A stretch of 64,000 nt of DNA from Asterias rubens (lineage: Eukaryota; Echinodermata; Asteroidea; Forcipulatida; Asteriidae), in contig NC_047070.1 in NCBI RefSeq assembly GCF_902459465.1, positions 8,296,554 to 8,360,553 on the forward strand, given 5' to 3'. Positions 1-12,304 of the stretch are shown here, one piece after another. A program made the position numbers and the translations under genes. Under the pieces are notes generated by a model. The model saw only the letters and a list, made by a program, of their open reading frames with translations, ran no database searches and was not told the DNA's origin. Position 1 is the first letter of the stretch; each line of letters begins with the position of its first letter.

Positions 1-619
1 AAAGTATGGTACAACATATCCAGTCTTATAACAGCAATCAAATCAGTGCATTCCATAAAATTATTATAAATCTCATCTGTAGTTTTTTTCTCCCGATGCC
101 AACAAGTCTTTGCAGTTGACTTTTATTTTGAGTGACAGGTCTGTTTGTCAATCTGACCCGCCACGCGCCTTTTGTTATTTTTATTTGGTCTGCAACGCAT
201 GTGACATGTTAAAAAAATGAGATTCGGGGGGGGGGGGGGGAGCTGTATCTTTAGTGTATACACGGACTAGCAACTTTGTGGGTTTATATTCCGATGAACT
301 ATTGTCCGATTTCATTTTGTTTTAGTTAATCGGGGTATGAATAAAACAAATTAATAGTAGTTTGTTTTAACCATTTTTGAGACATCGTTATATTATACAT
401 TTTGTCACATAGTTCTTTATGTGTATAAAAGCGTGCATCTTGATAAGACATAAATCATTCCAAGAATAAGTTGTTGATATCCAATCAGTGGAAAATGGCA
501 ATGGTGTCTGACAATCATTGGGCCTAATGAATTATTTGCATGGTTACCGGATGTTTAGTTTCTTCAGAAACGGCAATGGACACTAAGTAATTGTGCTAGG
601 GTCATTTTTACTGTTCTAT
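1..619. other. No gene seen
   Basis: AT-rich sequence with a G homopolymer near 226-241. I see no coding exon, tRNA or clear repeat in it. Confidence 0.5.
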
Positions 620-766
620 TGCAGCAGCAATGACCATGTTGTGCCCAAATTGTCACAGGTTTGTTATTTTATATGCATGTTGTGATACACCAAGTGGGAA
701 CGTTGGAAATTACCAAACGTGTCCAGAGCCTATAACGATTTTTGTTGTAATCATAATGGAGATGTA
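620..766 (+). repeat. MITE family A, 3' fragment
   Basis: The right end of the commonest repeat in this window. It contains the family block CACAGGTTTGTTATTTTATA, then GATACACCAAGTG, then a degraded right terminus (ATTACCAAACGTGTCCAGAG). The left half is missing. Confidence 0.7.
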
Positions 767-1860
767 CAATCGTAAAGTAACCCGCGTGACTTTCATTTCC
801 AAAGATGGAAGCGTTTTTGAGATTGCCGAAAAGCATCGGTATTGTTCATGTTTTGTAATTGAGAAGACACAGGTTTCCTGAAATTTGCTCAAATTGAAAT
901 GATTGCATCCCTCTCTAAAACAAAATTCACTTGAGGAAAGGAACTGTTTTGACATTCACTCTGGATTTTCAGCGATATCTAAAATATAAACACGGCCAAT
1001 GTGCCGGTAAACTGAATTAATTTTGTAGTTTCTTTCTTTCTTTTTTGAGGTCGAACCGACACGCAATATTGCACTGGGTTTATCTCATTGTATGGCATAT
1101 TCTGGCTGGTTAACTTGCGGTCAAAACCGCAGTTTTAGCGCTTATGAATAAGTGAACAGGCTTTCATAAGAAATCACTGGCAAAAAATACCATCATGTTT
1201 AGTTGCCCTTTTTCCAGAATCGCGGTTATTACATCCACCCCCACTGAATGATTCAACGTACACAAAAATGAACAGAAGTTGACATCCCAAGCAAACAGAC
1301 CTTTATACAAAAATAAAGCATGTCGACACTGAAAATAATGTACCTCCACACGCTCCAGTAAAAGTGTCATGGTTGTGTAGAGGAATTTCTCATTTTAAGG
1401 AGAAATTCTTCGATATTCTCTACATTATCTATATTCAAGTAATTATAGAAAGGGATAAAGGGCCATCACTTTATGGAGTTGCTTAAAAATAAGCAGGAAA
1501 TAATGCCTATTTTTTGCCTAGCAGAAATAAGCAAGACACCAATCACATGGTACAGGTGACATGCTAGTTAGGCTGGTCACCTTATTCTGGGAAACATTGT
1601 CGTATCGGCAATTGTTTAAAGGCAGCTCTAAATGAAATTGGGCCAAACCTTCATAAATACTTATGCACTGGTTGATGGGTTGATGATACAAGCATGTGGA
1701 GGAAGGAAATGCCATGGTTGTACCATCATGGTGGAGGATGAAAGTTGTGGAGGCCAGAAGGTTCTACAAAGTCACGATGTTTTAACAAGAGACAGCCCTG
1801 AACAAATATAAATATTGAGAGTGTACTAATTAGCGTACACTGTAATTTCCCTCCAATTAA
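767..1860. other. No gene seen
   Basis: No coding exon, RNA gene or clear repeat recognised. Short open frames here lack splice sites, codon bias or recognisable protein content. Confidence 0.45.
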
Positions 1861-2117
1861 TTTTGCACTACGACAGGTGGTGAACGTGACCACATCACAG
1901 CACACAACACACAGCAACGGGATGGGCTTTGATAAGCACCGCCCATCACTGCACCATGATTGACGGCCAAGTAGCTCGGGGCGTGCGCGTTCGACACCCT
2001 CGCACGTACACACGGTGTGCACACGTTGTTTGACCACGGAAGTCTATATTCTTTTCGGATTTTTACTGGGAATTTCGTGGAGAACCGGCCGGATTTGGGC
2101 TTGAAGACACCACCAGG
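1861..2117 (+). promoter_or_regulatory. Possible promoter and untranslated first exon
   Basis: A local rise in GC and CpG content (around 1,975-2,110) ends in a good splice donor, CACCACCAGG followed by GTAAGAAG (exon end about 2,117). No ATG lies in the last 60 bases, so this would be a 5' UTR exon of a plus-strand gene whose coding exons I did not find. It could equally be chance. Confidence 0.2.
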
Positions 2118-2848
2118 GTAAGAAGTGTTCCTTAAGCTATACACCTAGTAAATTTTAGGGCGATACATGGCCGGTAATCGGGCTTAACTGTGGGAGAAAA
2201 TTAGATTCCACAGTCAGTTTTTTGTCGGTCATTCAGTCAGCTGGAGACATACAGTTTATACGTACAGCACACACACTGAATGGAAGGCCTATGCATCGGA
2301 AAGGCACTGTACACAAAACAATGATAAACATGCATTGCATGCAGCAGACGGCATGTGCGTTGTGTGTATAGACAACAAATTAGATTGACTGTTTTTCATC
2401 GCCCTCTCCACTCATATAGTCAACCTCTCTCTAAATTCGTGAGACTCGTGAAAATACCAGTTTCAAATTATCTGCTTTATCTGTTATGACTGTGTACTTT
2501 TATTGATCATGTGTATGTTTGTGAAATGTCTACACTTTCAACAATTCATTCAGGTGTCATTCGTTTAAATTGTAGCCTAATTTGTTGGTGATTTGGGGCT
2601 TTAAATTCTATCTAAAAACTAACTTCAAAAAGTTGAGTTATTTTACTTTTTTGTTTAGTTGATATTGGATCACCTTTATATTTCATACCTTTTTAAATAA
2701 ATGCTGTAGGCGCTGTACTCCTTTTTTCAAAATTTTGTAAAAAAGCTAGTTACATGTAGTAGGCCTACGATAAACGCGATACGACCGATAATGAAACAAT
2801 TTCAAAAAAAGAAGTACAGCGCCCCAATTACTGGGTCTACTTTATGCT

Positions 2849-3110
2849 GACCTCTACTACTCCTAAACTATGAGGTTTGTTCCGCTATCCGCTTCGTTCG
2901 TGAAGAAGATAGTTCTAGGATTTGGAGGTTCGTTTCGCTAAAGAACCTCAAGGTTCATTGTTCCGCTAAAGAACCTCATGTCATAGTTCTAGGATACTAG
3001 AACTATGACTATGAGGTTCCTTCTGCTATCGACTACATGAACGATAGCGGAACGAACCTTAAAGTTCTAGGAGTAATCCTAAGAGTAGTTCTGGGAGTAG
3101 ACCTCTTTAC
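2849..3110. repeat. Fold-back element built from short inverted repeats
   Basis: The segment is almost wholly made of short direct and inverted copies of AAAGAACCTCA, CTATGAGGTT, AGTTCTAGGA and GTTCCGCTATC. A perfect palindrome, ATAGTTCTAG-GATA-CTAGAACTAT, lies near 2,985-3,008. The outer parts pair, for example GACCTCTACTACTCC with GGAGTAGACCTC. There is no coding capacity, so it is a non-autonomous hairpin-type repeat. Confidence 0.6.
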
Positions 3111-3329
3111 TTTATTTAGATCTCTCCAATCCAATCAATGCTCTTGCCAGATTTGTTCGTTAAAAAGGTAAAAGTTAATGTATGTTGATGATGAATTTTT
3201 GTAGACAATTTAATCCTTGTAAATCCTCCCAACAACTCACTGGTACATTCAAGTATTGTTTGTATTTGCATGGTGTGGAGAAATACAGCAGAAATTATAA
3301 ACAAATACCCATAAATACCCCAGACAGTT

Positions 3330-3809
3330 TCTCTACTCCTATTGGTGGAGAGCGCGTCACGTGGGTGTGCATAAACCTTTTGTTAATGCACACTGCTGCT
3401 CTGTTTATGCACACTGAGCTGGCTTCCGCGTGTCGGGCGCGCAAGACTATCACGCGGAACGCGCAAATCATAGCTATCAGCGCGTAATCTAAGCGCGCGG
3501 GCGTACACACATCCCACGCGCCTCGAACAGATTCTTCACAAAGTTTTTGGGAAAAAAATTTCAAACCTTAAATTTTCAATTGTTAAAGTGTCTATAACTG
3601 TTTTTGTTTACGTTTTTGTAACAAAAGGGCATTTATTAATGGGAATAAAAGAGTAGTGACTCGTTCTTCAACGTCCGTTTAAAACCTTGCAGGGTCGTTG
3701 CCGTGCGATAAAGGCCCTCGCCTTCGGCTCGGGCCTTTATCACATGGCCGCCGACCCTGCCGGCTTTAAACGTACGTTGAAGAACTCGTCGCTACCCTTT
3801 TATTCCCTT
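3330..3809 (+). repeat. Composite repeat I: CCAAT/E-box unit plus fold-back
   Basis: The left part carries CTCCTATTGGTGGAGAGCGC (an inverted CCAAT box) and GCGTCACGTGGGTGTG (a CACGTG E-box) in a GC-rich context. The right part (3,641-3,809) is a long hairpin whose arms contain CTTCAACGT, TTTAAA, CAGGGTCG and GATAAAGGCCC with reverse complements, outer ends GGGAATAAAA and TTTTATTCCC. The same two-part arrangement recurs at 34.8-35.36 kb, and the first part recurs inverted at 20.58-20.88 kb, so this is a mobile repeat and not a local promoter. Confidence 0.65.
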
Positions 3810-4140
3810 AGTAAACTTGCGGGTACAACCCTGTGTAAATCTCTTTTGAGTGAGTGTTGGCTCTGAAAAGAGCCGGTTTGGTCTCAACGTTTCGAACAGT
3901 ATACTCTACTCGTCTTAACTGGTACATTTTATTACCAACCACAACCAGTTGCTTTCAAGAGCAGTGTTCATTTTGCGGGTTTCGACTTTTTACTCTTTTT
4001 TCCCAGTAAATTATATGAAGCCGCAACGGCACTGGACACGCGCCGTCTGTTTGTTTGGACCGGAAAATTTATCAGGACAAATGTTAGGGCATCCACTGTG
4101 ACTTCATATTCAGACCATTTACAATTTTCGGGCTTACATC

Positions 4141-4356
4141 AAGGTCGGCCATTTAGGGGAGTCAAATTTTTAACTCCCATAAATGGCCGACCGTGTAAGT
4201 TCGCATAGTAAAAGGAAAACCAGGCAACTTCGAGGCAAATTTGTGTGGATCATTGTATTCTACTCTTGAAACATCTTTCCAATCATATTTTATAACAAAC
4301 GGTTACAAACGCTTTTTAAAGACCAACTCGTCCGATCCAAGGCAACGTGTTCCTTT
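4141..4356 (+). repeat. Fold-back MITE family D, right arm
   Basis: The centre shows the family hairpin tip (GGCCATTTA...TAAATGGCC). The right arm follows with GTGGATCATTGTATTCTACT and ends GGCAACGTGTTCCTTTAA. The left arm is missing apart from the hairpin tip. The complete copy is at 49,016-49,373. Confidence 0.8.
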
Positions 4357-5057
4357 AAGATTCCTCTGTGCTGGCAGTATTTATTTTAATACGAAAGTGA
4401 AAGTCCTCAGTCTGAGCTTGTCTGCACTCAACAAGGGCATAGTGTTGTACTTTTACAGTTAGACCCTTAAACATGCTGTGTTTAATTTTGTGCATGCTGT
4501 TTGAAACTTTGTAATCGCCTGGCTTTAATATTTTCACCACTCTCGGTTCATCTTGAAATGAAAAGAGACAAAACCTTCAGGGCTTTTATTGACTCAATTG
4601 AGGGGAATCTTGACTGCAGGACTTGTGCATCTCAAAACTATTACTGGACCAGATATTTGTTTGCAAGACCCAGAACTGGCAAGACAATAATCAGACTGAG
4701 AATAAAGTACCCTCAGTACATAGTTTAGCATACAAATTTTGTTTGTACTTGTAAGCACTGAGAGAAGACATATTTATCAGCAGACTTAAAGTCAACATTT
4801 GAAACTTAACTTTGTTTGAATAAATAGGGCCATTTCGGTGAAGTAGTGATTTTAGGCCTTTCGTTGAAGTACTAATATTGGGCCTGATTAACACAAGACA
4901 CAATCGTCATTATAACCAACTTACTGTTTCGGTTGAACTTGGTTGATCTCTGGCCTTTGAACGAAACAGTCATTGGTCACGACCGTGTAAAACGCACTCT
5001 GGTGTTCAAAAATTGACTGGCTTCGAGTCTGTGGGCCAAGTGCTTATTTCGTACCCA
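4357..5057. other. No confirmed gene
   Basis: A stretch around 4,555-4,708 (plus) is open and reads like protein (rich in R, K, T and Y), but it has no convincing splice acceptor and no family I recognise. The rest shows nothing supportable. Confidence 0.35.
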
Positions 5058-5434
5058 ATATGATGTACAAGTAATGTCATTGTCTTATAATCTTGACACT
5101 CTTTTACATGATTTGCAAGATTTGTTTCAAATCAGATGTGAAATACAGGCCAAATATGATGTAAAAGTAATGTCATTGTCTTATAATCTTGACACTCTAT
5201 TACATGATTTGCAAGATTTGTTTTAAATCAGATGTGAAATACAGGCCAAATATGATGTACAAGTAATGTCATTGTCTTATAATCTTGACACTCTTTTACA
5301 TGATTTGCAAGATTTGTTTCCAATCAGATGAAATACAAGCCCAATGTGATGTACTAGTAATGTCATTGTCTTATAATCTTGACACTCTGTTACATTATTT
5401 GCAAGATTTGTTTCAAATCAGATGTGAAATACAG
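5058..5434 (+). repeat. Tandem repeat, about 95 bp x 4
   Basis: Four head-to-tail copies of a 93-96 bp unit. Each contains GATGTA, AGTAATGTCATTGTCTTATA, ATCTTGACACTC, TTACATGATTTGCAAGATTT and AATCAGATGTGAAATACAGG. Copies differ by few substitutions and small indels, which suggests recent expansion. No coding function is evident. Confidence 0.9.
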
Positions 5435-5606
5435 GCCTGTAATGTATGCTTCAATTTTGAAAGGGCAAATGCACCTTGGTAATGGTAAAGGGCACCCTAT
5501 ATGAAGAAATCGTTAATTTCGTTGTGAGCTTGTCAGGGACAACAAAGCAATCACAAGGGGGCATGAAGGCAATCGCCTCTGTTGTCTTCATGAAGTGTCG
5601 GGCCTA
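5432..5606 (+). repeat. Repeat family F (CAGGCCTG-ended)
   Basis: It begins CAGGCCTG, includes GAAAGGGCAA and GGGCACCCTATATGAAG, and finishes near GTCGGGCCTAC. The family is seen at least seven times on both strands in this window. It abuts the tandem array directly. Confidence 0.7.
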
Positions 5607-7730
5607 CATGTATACTAGGTTTAGACCATGGGTAAAGAATGGTAGACACTCCTCTGTTGTGACAGTGTTATTTAAATGACGTCGGCATATTTGTCTAGTG
5701 TGATGAGATGAAATTCAAACCTGTCTCAGATGTAAACATCTCTCACCTTATCAAAATCAATCAATCAATCAGTCAGGTGCAGTCAATCAATCAATTGAAA
5801 GCAACAATGTTGTTTTTGATATCTGTTGGTATACATTGTAGCAGTGTACCTGGAACTTTGGTATTCAAGTGTGACCCCAGCGTGGACTGAATCGTTTCCA
5901 TTCATTCAAGGACATCATGTTTTGATGATGTAGTCTGTTTGTTAACTGCTGAGTAGTATATATAGTAAACAGATACATTAATTTTCTGACTTCTAATTTC
6001 CTGGAGGTAGATACGTAGATGTGATGCCTGGAATTACTTACATTGGGGACACGCCCTCCGTTGGCCCTTTTCTAGACTCTTGTCCATGGTGCCCTTTTTT
6101 AAGATTTTCCAATGGAAGTGTCGTTTGGAAAAGGAAAATGCCCCTGCCCTCTCAATGATGAAGTTCCACTTCCACTACATGTAGGCCAGACATTCCTAAG
6201 ATGTGAATGCTGTGCCAGGAGAAGCGAATGGCTGTTCACTCTGAGTTATGGGGTGTTGGGGTTGGAGAATGGTTTGAGAAGAACTACATTTTGGGTGAAG
6301 AAACACACTCAGACAAACAAAAAGTGGAGCATGAAGCATTTCCAAAAGGTGATTATAACAGGTCTAGAATTCCATCTTTGAGAGGGACATGCCTTTCATC
6401 TTTGATTGGGCAAGGAAATTTCCATCTTGCAAAGGGAACTTTCATTATATTAGGTAGACTTGTAGGGAAATTTGTTGAAGGGGCTCTCTTTAATAACAGA
6501 CAGAGGTCATGGCCTCTGTTTAATTCAAGGTCTGCAATCAGTTAAATAGTCTGTGCTGTATTCATCTGGGCCTATATGTTGACCCTAATTGTTGGATCTG
6601 ACCCAGTGAGTCAGTCTTCCAACACTTCTTTTTGGACTTGATTAGAATCAAAAGACCTTTGGCTTTTAGTGTTTTTTTCTTCTACGGCAGATCAATTTAA
6701 CCATAAATATAATAATACCTTACACTATAAGCCTCATATATTGTACACTATACATCAAATAACAAAACCGTGAAAGCTCATTCGATCATGTGGGAGTCGT
6801 AATTAATTATACAAAATAAATATACACAATGTACATTACAGTGAAGCAGTGTCTGGAAGTACTTTTCTCATTTTGGTTCTGGTTTTGTAAAAGTATTATG
6901 GTCCAGTCAAAATTTAGAGCATCAAGCCCTATGGTATTGTGGATTCCCCCCCCCCGAAATTTGAGACCTGAATGGTTTGCCAGGGTCTGCAGGACTGCTC
7001 TTTTTTGCCACATTTTGTTGGCTTGGAACATTGATCTGTTTGCCACAACACTCTTATCTAAAACGAAATATGGCTGGGTAGTTTCCTTTGTGTTGAGAGG
7101 CACTCAGGTAGATGTAAAAAGAAACTTGATCATGGAGATTAAAAAGGAATTTCTGTCCGAATAGTACACAGGCCTTGAAGTTCCTTGGAAAATTTTGAAA
7201 GGGGCACAATGGCCAAGGCTAAGGCAGCGATCCAGGCCCCAAGAACAACTTGAAGTATACTGTGTACAAACTGTAAAAAAACCTAAGTTTATAAATTGAA
7301 GACTTGCAGTGGTTTTTCCCCAGACCCGTAATGCTGCTGAAACAAAATAACCTATTTTAAAAGGTGCAGGATAACTGACAGTCTTTAGTGTGAGCGCACA
7401 TCTTTATACAGGGCGTAAGGAAACAGATATTTGCTGTTTGAAGAAATGTTGCGCGTATCACGAACTGATTGATTTGTTGACTTTTCTGTGAATATGAAAA
7501 GGGTACTCAAGAAATGCAATACTGTGGATGAGGAATTGGATAACTCGAGAGGGTAGAGATTGAATATGCTGCACTGAATGAAAGACACAGAACACTTTTT
7601 TTTTTTTGAGGCAAATAATGTGAATTTTTGTGAAGCACTCATTGATGAAGCTCTTTATGCGTTTTTACGCAGATTTGATTTGATTAGTCTCTTGGAATCT
7701 CATTCATTCACTTGTTTGTTGGTCATTTTT
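5607..7730. other. Gene-empty, repeat fragments
   Basis: Fragments related to family F occur near 6,020-6,130, 6,370-6,560 and 7,165-7,240 (motifs such as GCAAAGGG and GGCACAATGGCCAAGG). CAATCAATCA runs lie near 5,755-5,800. I see no exon. Confidence 0.45.
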
Positions 7731-8030
7731 AAAGGAACACGTTGCCTTGGATCAGTCGAGTTGGTCTTTGAAAAGCGTTTGTAACCGTTTGTTATAAAAT
7801 GCATGGGTAGAAAGATATTGTAAAAGTAGAATACAATGATCCACTCAAACATGCCTCGAAATTGCACAGTTTTCCTTTACCTCGTCGACTAACCATAAAT
7901 GGCCGACTGTGTTAGTTTGCAAAGTAAAACGAAACCACGCAATGTCGAGGCAAATTTGTGTGGATCATTGTATTCTACTTTTAAAACATCTTTCCAACCA
8001 TTATGCATTTTATAACATACGTTCGCAGCT
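7731..8030 (+). repeat. Fold-back MITE family D copy
   Basis: Begins TTTTTAAAGGAACACGTTGC with a TTAA at the edge. It runs through both arms (TAGAATACAATGATCCA and TGGATCATTGTATTCTACT) and breaks off before the right terminus. A further D fragment lies at about 8,270-8,410. Between them, around 8,095-8,225, is a degraded tRNA-headed sequence with a B-box-like GTGGGTTCAACTCC. Confidence 0.75.
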
Positions 8031-8800
8031 GAAAAAACATCAGTAACATCAAATGATTTTTATTAGCTTGTTTGCTCTAGGCTTTAATTTAGTCATGGGT
8101 GATTAGTTAGTGCACTGGTCTGGGTTCTGAATGAAGACTCAGTTTGTGGGTTCAACTCCTGGCCTGCCCAACAATGATGCTGGGTTGGTACTGTGGTGCT
8201 TGTGGTTGGAGAGACATGTTGCCTTCAAATTGGGCGCTCGGACTATAAAAAAAACATTTTTTGTGAAATGAAATCAGTTGGAAAGATGTTTTAAAAGTAG
8301 AATGTAATGATCCACACAAATGTACAGGTCAAAAATGTATGGTCTTTCGTTTTAATTTGTGAACTAACAAGGTCCGCCATTTGTAAAGTAGAAGGAAAAC
8401 CACACAGGGTAATGGGGTACATGTAGGCCTAATGTACCGTCTGGAAATAAAAAACAAGAAATAAAAAACAAGAAATAATGCTTTAAAAGCGCCTTATGGT
8501 CCAGGGTTTTACAACAATGCGCTACGAGAACCCAGTTAAACCAACACAACAAGATAATGTTCAGTCAAACTTAATGTCAACTATTATCCCACTCAAATTG
8601 ACAGTACAACTAGGGTAGGGAGTAGTAAGGAATGTAGGCCTACTGGGCCCAATTATATGGCTCTCCCTATCGCCGAATACCGCACTTATGATCACCATTC
8701 TCTGCTGCACTACATTTAGTTGTGTAAGCGTAGAATGCCTAGTTACGTGGTGTATGCGCACAAGCTAAAATTCTCGGTAACCTGTGAAACTCACTTGCCT

Positions 8801-9171
8801 TAAAGCCATTGGACCCTTTCGGTACAGAAAAAAAAAAAAAAGTTCACAGATTTACAAATAATTTACAGGGTTTACAGAAGGTAATGGTGAAGACTTCTCT
8901 TGAAATATTAGTCCATGAAATGCTTTACTTTTTGAGAAAACGGTAAAACAATATAAATTCTCGTTAACGAGAATTACGGATTTGTTATAAACACATGTCA
9001 TGATACGGCGAAACGCGCAAAAACAGGAGTGGGTTTTCCCGTTATTTTCTCCCGACTCCGATGTCCGATTGAGCCTAAATTTCCATAGGATTGTTATTTT
9101 ATATATAAGTTGTGGTACACGAAGTGTGGGACTTGGACAATACTGTTTACCGAAAGTGTATAATGGCTTTA
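8801..9171 (+). repeat. MITE family B, full length
   Basis: Termini are TTAAAGCCATTGGACCCTTT and GAAAGTGTATAATGGCTTTAA, imperfect inverted repeats bounded by TTAA on both sides. The centre holds the family palindrome (TTCTCGTTAACGAGAA here). The right half contains GATTGAGCCTAAAT and GTTATTTTATATATAAGTTG, shared with family A. Non-coding. Confidence 0.9.
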
Positions 9172-9650
9172 AGCACAGAATGCTTCCGCAAGCGCTGATT
9201 CTTAGCTTAGAGTAGAGCCATGAAATTAGACCCTGTTATGTTCAACTATTTAATTTAAAAATTCATAATACATACTGTAGTAATAATGCATGAATCACAA
9301 GTGAACAGAGAATCACACTGGGTACAATGAGGAAATAATTAAATCTGTACACAAAGGAGCAACTGTAATGGTTGCCTGGCTGTCAGTTTCAATCAGTAAA
9401 ATGTGCATTTGCCTGCATTAGTACACTCATACAGCTGTTGTGAGATACAATACTAAGCAGCCAAACCAGAAAAGGTTGAACTACATGTGCACGTACACTA
9501 GTTTAGATTACCAGTGCAACAGAACCCAAAGGCTTGGTTTATGTAGTTATAGGCAGTTAGACCAAAATAATAATAAACATATTAGCAATGGAATGGGCTA
9601 ACGAGCAACCATCTTTTGACTTGTCTACTTGAGGGCAAGTCACTAAATTT

Positions 9651-10005
9651 AAAGGCAGTGGACACTATTGGTAATTACTCAAAATAATTATGAGCATAAA
9701 ACTGTTCTTGGTAACGAGTAATGGGGAGCTGTTGATAGTATAAAACATTGTGAGAAACGACTCCTTTTGAAATAATGTAGATTTTCCACGAATTCGATTT
9801 TGAGACCTCAGATTTAGAATTTGAGGTTCGAAATCAAGCATCTGAAAGCGGTGACAAGGGTGTTTTTTCCTTTCATTAATATCTCGCAATTTTGACAACT
9901 AATTGAGCTCAAATTTTCACAGGTTTGTTATTTTATGCATATGTTTAGAAACACCAACTGTGAAGGCTAGACTTTGACAATTACCAGTAGTGTCCAGTGT
10001 CTTTA
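9651..10005 (+). repeat. MITE family A, full length
   Basis: Starts TTTAAAGGCAGTGGACACTA and ends TACCAGTAGTGTCCAGTGTC then TTTAA; the two ends are inverted repeats with TTAA at each boundary. The centre carries the family palindrome around GAGACCTCAGATTTAGAATT. About 355 bp, non-coding, so it needs a transposase supplied in trans. Confidence 0.92.
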
Positions 10006-10350
10006 ACGATGTTTATCTTTTACAGAAGTTCGCACTATTCAGCTTTTGCACTAATTGATGCAACTGAAATACATAAAAATTGTCAAAATGAAGATCTTCC
10101 AGAAAGCCTCAAAATTAATATTATACAATAAGAGTAAGACTGAATTTCAATAATAAATGCTGGGCACTGAACTTTACATTAAGGCCTACGTGTATCCTAC
10201 ATATGCATATTTGAAACAGGAACAGTATGAATAACTGAAAACCCTTGTGTCAACTACATACATATGTACAGTGTACGTAACACAAATTCTGGTTATCAAA
10301 AGCCACTCAGACGTGCAGCAATCACATCAAGATCCTAGAAAGAAAAAACC

Positions 10351-10935
10351 TACAATTGGAAATTGAAATGTTTAAATGTCAATTTCCAATTGTAAAGTCC
10401 TTGGAAACCTAACACCCTTTAGGATCGCCCCCAGTTCAAAACAACATTGTTAGTAAAGCAGAACTGGGCTGTTTAAAGAGAAAGTTAGGCCTTAAAGGTG
10501 TTTGGCAATCACTCTAAAAAAGAATAATGACTCTATAAAAACGTACTTGGTTAGAAGTAATGCAGCTTTCGATAGTAACAGCATCCAGAGGAATATGTCA
10601 CCTCAAAGTCATGTGGTTTACGAAAAGAACTGTTATTCTGAGAAAAGAGACTAATGGAAATGTTTCTCAGATTGTCTTTTCCTACTCTGGATTATTCTTT
10701 CTGATTGGGCAAAAACTGCTCTGGGTTTTCGGCAGTGGCCCAAAAAAAAGTGATATTTTGGATTGACAATTTTACAGGTTAGTTTAATTGTATACACCAC
10801 ATTTATATTATAGGATTAAACAATTGAACGGTTCCAAAAACCAAAAGTATACTTTTCCTTTAAGTCCTTGGAAATTCAACACCCTTTAGGATTCCCAATT
10901 TCAAAACAAAACGGTCAGAAACTGGGCTGTTAAAG
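10351..10935. repeat. Spaced direct repeat and a small palindrome
   Basis: A palindrome at 10,351-10,393 has arms CAATTGGAAATTGA and TCAATTTCCAATTG. A segment of about 75 bp beginning AAGTCCTTGGAAA, with CACCCTTTAGGAT and CTGGGCTGTT, occurs at about 10,397-10,475 and again at 10,860-10,938. These look like two remnants of one unclassified element. Confidence 0.5.
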
Positions 10936-11480
10936 GTTGCATGGTTGCATTGAGTCAGTAGTGTTTAGTGACTTGTGTCTCTCAGTCTCTGAACAAGGAT
11001 TCATATTGGGTATCCAATCAACCTGCAATAAGCCACTGTTATTATCCCCTTTGTGTAACTCCAATAAGACTGGGACACTCTCTCAATGGTGCAGGGGATA
11101 TTTGGTTTTGAAGGTCAGACTGATCTACATCAATGCCTTTTTTTTTTTTTTTACTCTCCCCTTGATTTGTTGGCCAGGATGTGTTCAATTGGCCCTGTAA
11201 CCTTGTGGCAATAACACAATGTCAAGTGGTGTGCACTTGTAGCAAGTGTAGAACTAGAAGAGGATTGTTGTAGGATTGTATGGGTCCTTAGGCTGAATGT
11301 TTCTAGTAAAAGCAAGTGCCAAGTTTCAGCAGAAAACTGTTTTCTTGGAAAATGAGAGATATTCATTCACATGGTAGTTTGCATGGTTACCTTTTTATAG
11401 TACATGCAAGTAAAATTATTTTGGTTTGAGATCTGTAAACTAGATTGGAATTGAGGCAAATGCATACTTTACAAACAAAT

Positions 11481-11722
11481 ACGAGAAAGAAGTAATTTGA
11501 TTTCGTGACCTCAGATTTAGAATTTGAGGTCCCTCAAAATCAAGCATCTGAAAGCACACAACTTCGTGTGACAAGGGTGTTTATTCTTTCACTATTATCT
11601 CGCAACTTCGACGACCGATTGAGCTCAAATTTTCACAGGTTTGTTGTTTTATGTTTATGTTGAGATACACCAAGTGAGAGGACTGGTCTTTGACAATTAC
11701 CAATAGTGTCCATTGTCTTTAA
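11481..11722 (+). repeat. MITE family A, right half
   Basis: Begins inside the element (ACGAGAAAGAAGTAATTTGA), includes the central palindrome, and ends CCAATAGTGTCCATTGTCTT then TAAA. The left terminus is absent. Confidence 0.85.
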
Positions 11723-12304
11723 AATGTGCATGGTCTGAGTGATGGATTCTGTTGATTTTTTCTAGGCTTACACATGGCAGGGGATTATTGTGTCCAGTAG
11801 TTTTCCCATAGCAAAATATTTACAAAACTGGACAGTTTTGTGCAAACTGAATGCTAACTTTGAGTAGCAAATGGTGATTTTCGAGTAGCAACCTACTGAG
11901 ACATGTTGCGGAGCATTTTGCTCTACATGGGAAATCTCTCACTGCATGTAGGTATACTGTACATGGGGATTCAGTACATGTACTACTATAGAATCCTTTC
12001 ACTTCATCCAAACCAGACTCTCAATACTAATTATGTACAACACCGACCCAGTCTTATCTTTCCTACCAGTTGATCATAATGTTCAGCAACCCTCACAATG
12101 TGAAACCACCCTGAGGCACACCGAGGGGTTAACTTACTCTCAGGCTTGTGTAGACTTGACTCAAGTCCCAATCCCGTGAGAGTCCTTTTATTTTCAGTCC
12201 CATCGCCTATTTGCACGGCCAGCATCCAAAAACCCACAATATCAACATTTCAACGGTGAGGGCGCACTGCTTAACGGCTTGTTTGGTTGTTGGCGCGATA
12301 TGCT

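Noticed and set aside
5058-5434. CRISPR-like array
   Set aside because: The units are directly adjacent with no unique spacers, and this is animal DNA.
6112-6545. Two overlapping open frames of 89 and 112 codons
   Set aside because: They run through family F-related repeat sequence and neither has splice sites or a recognisable protein.
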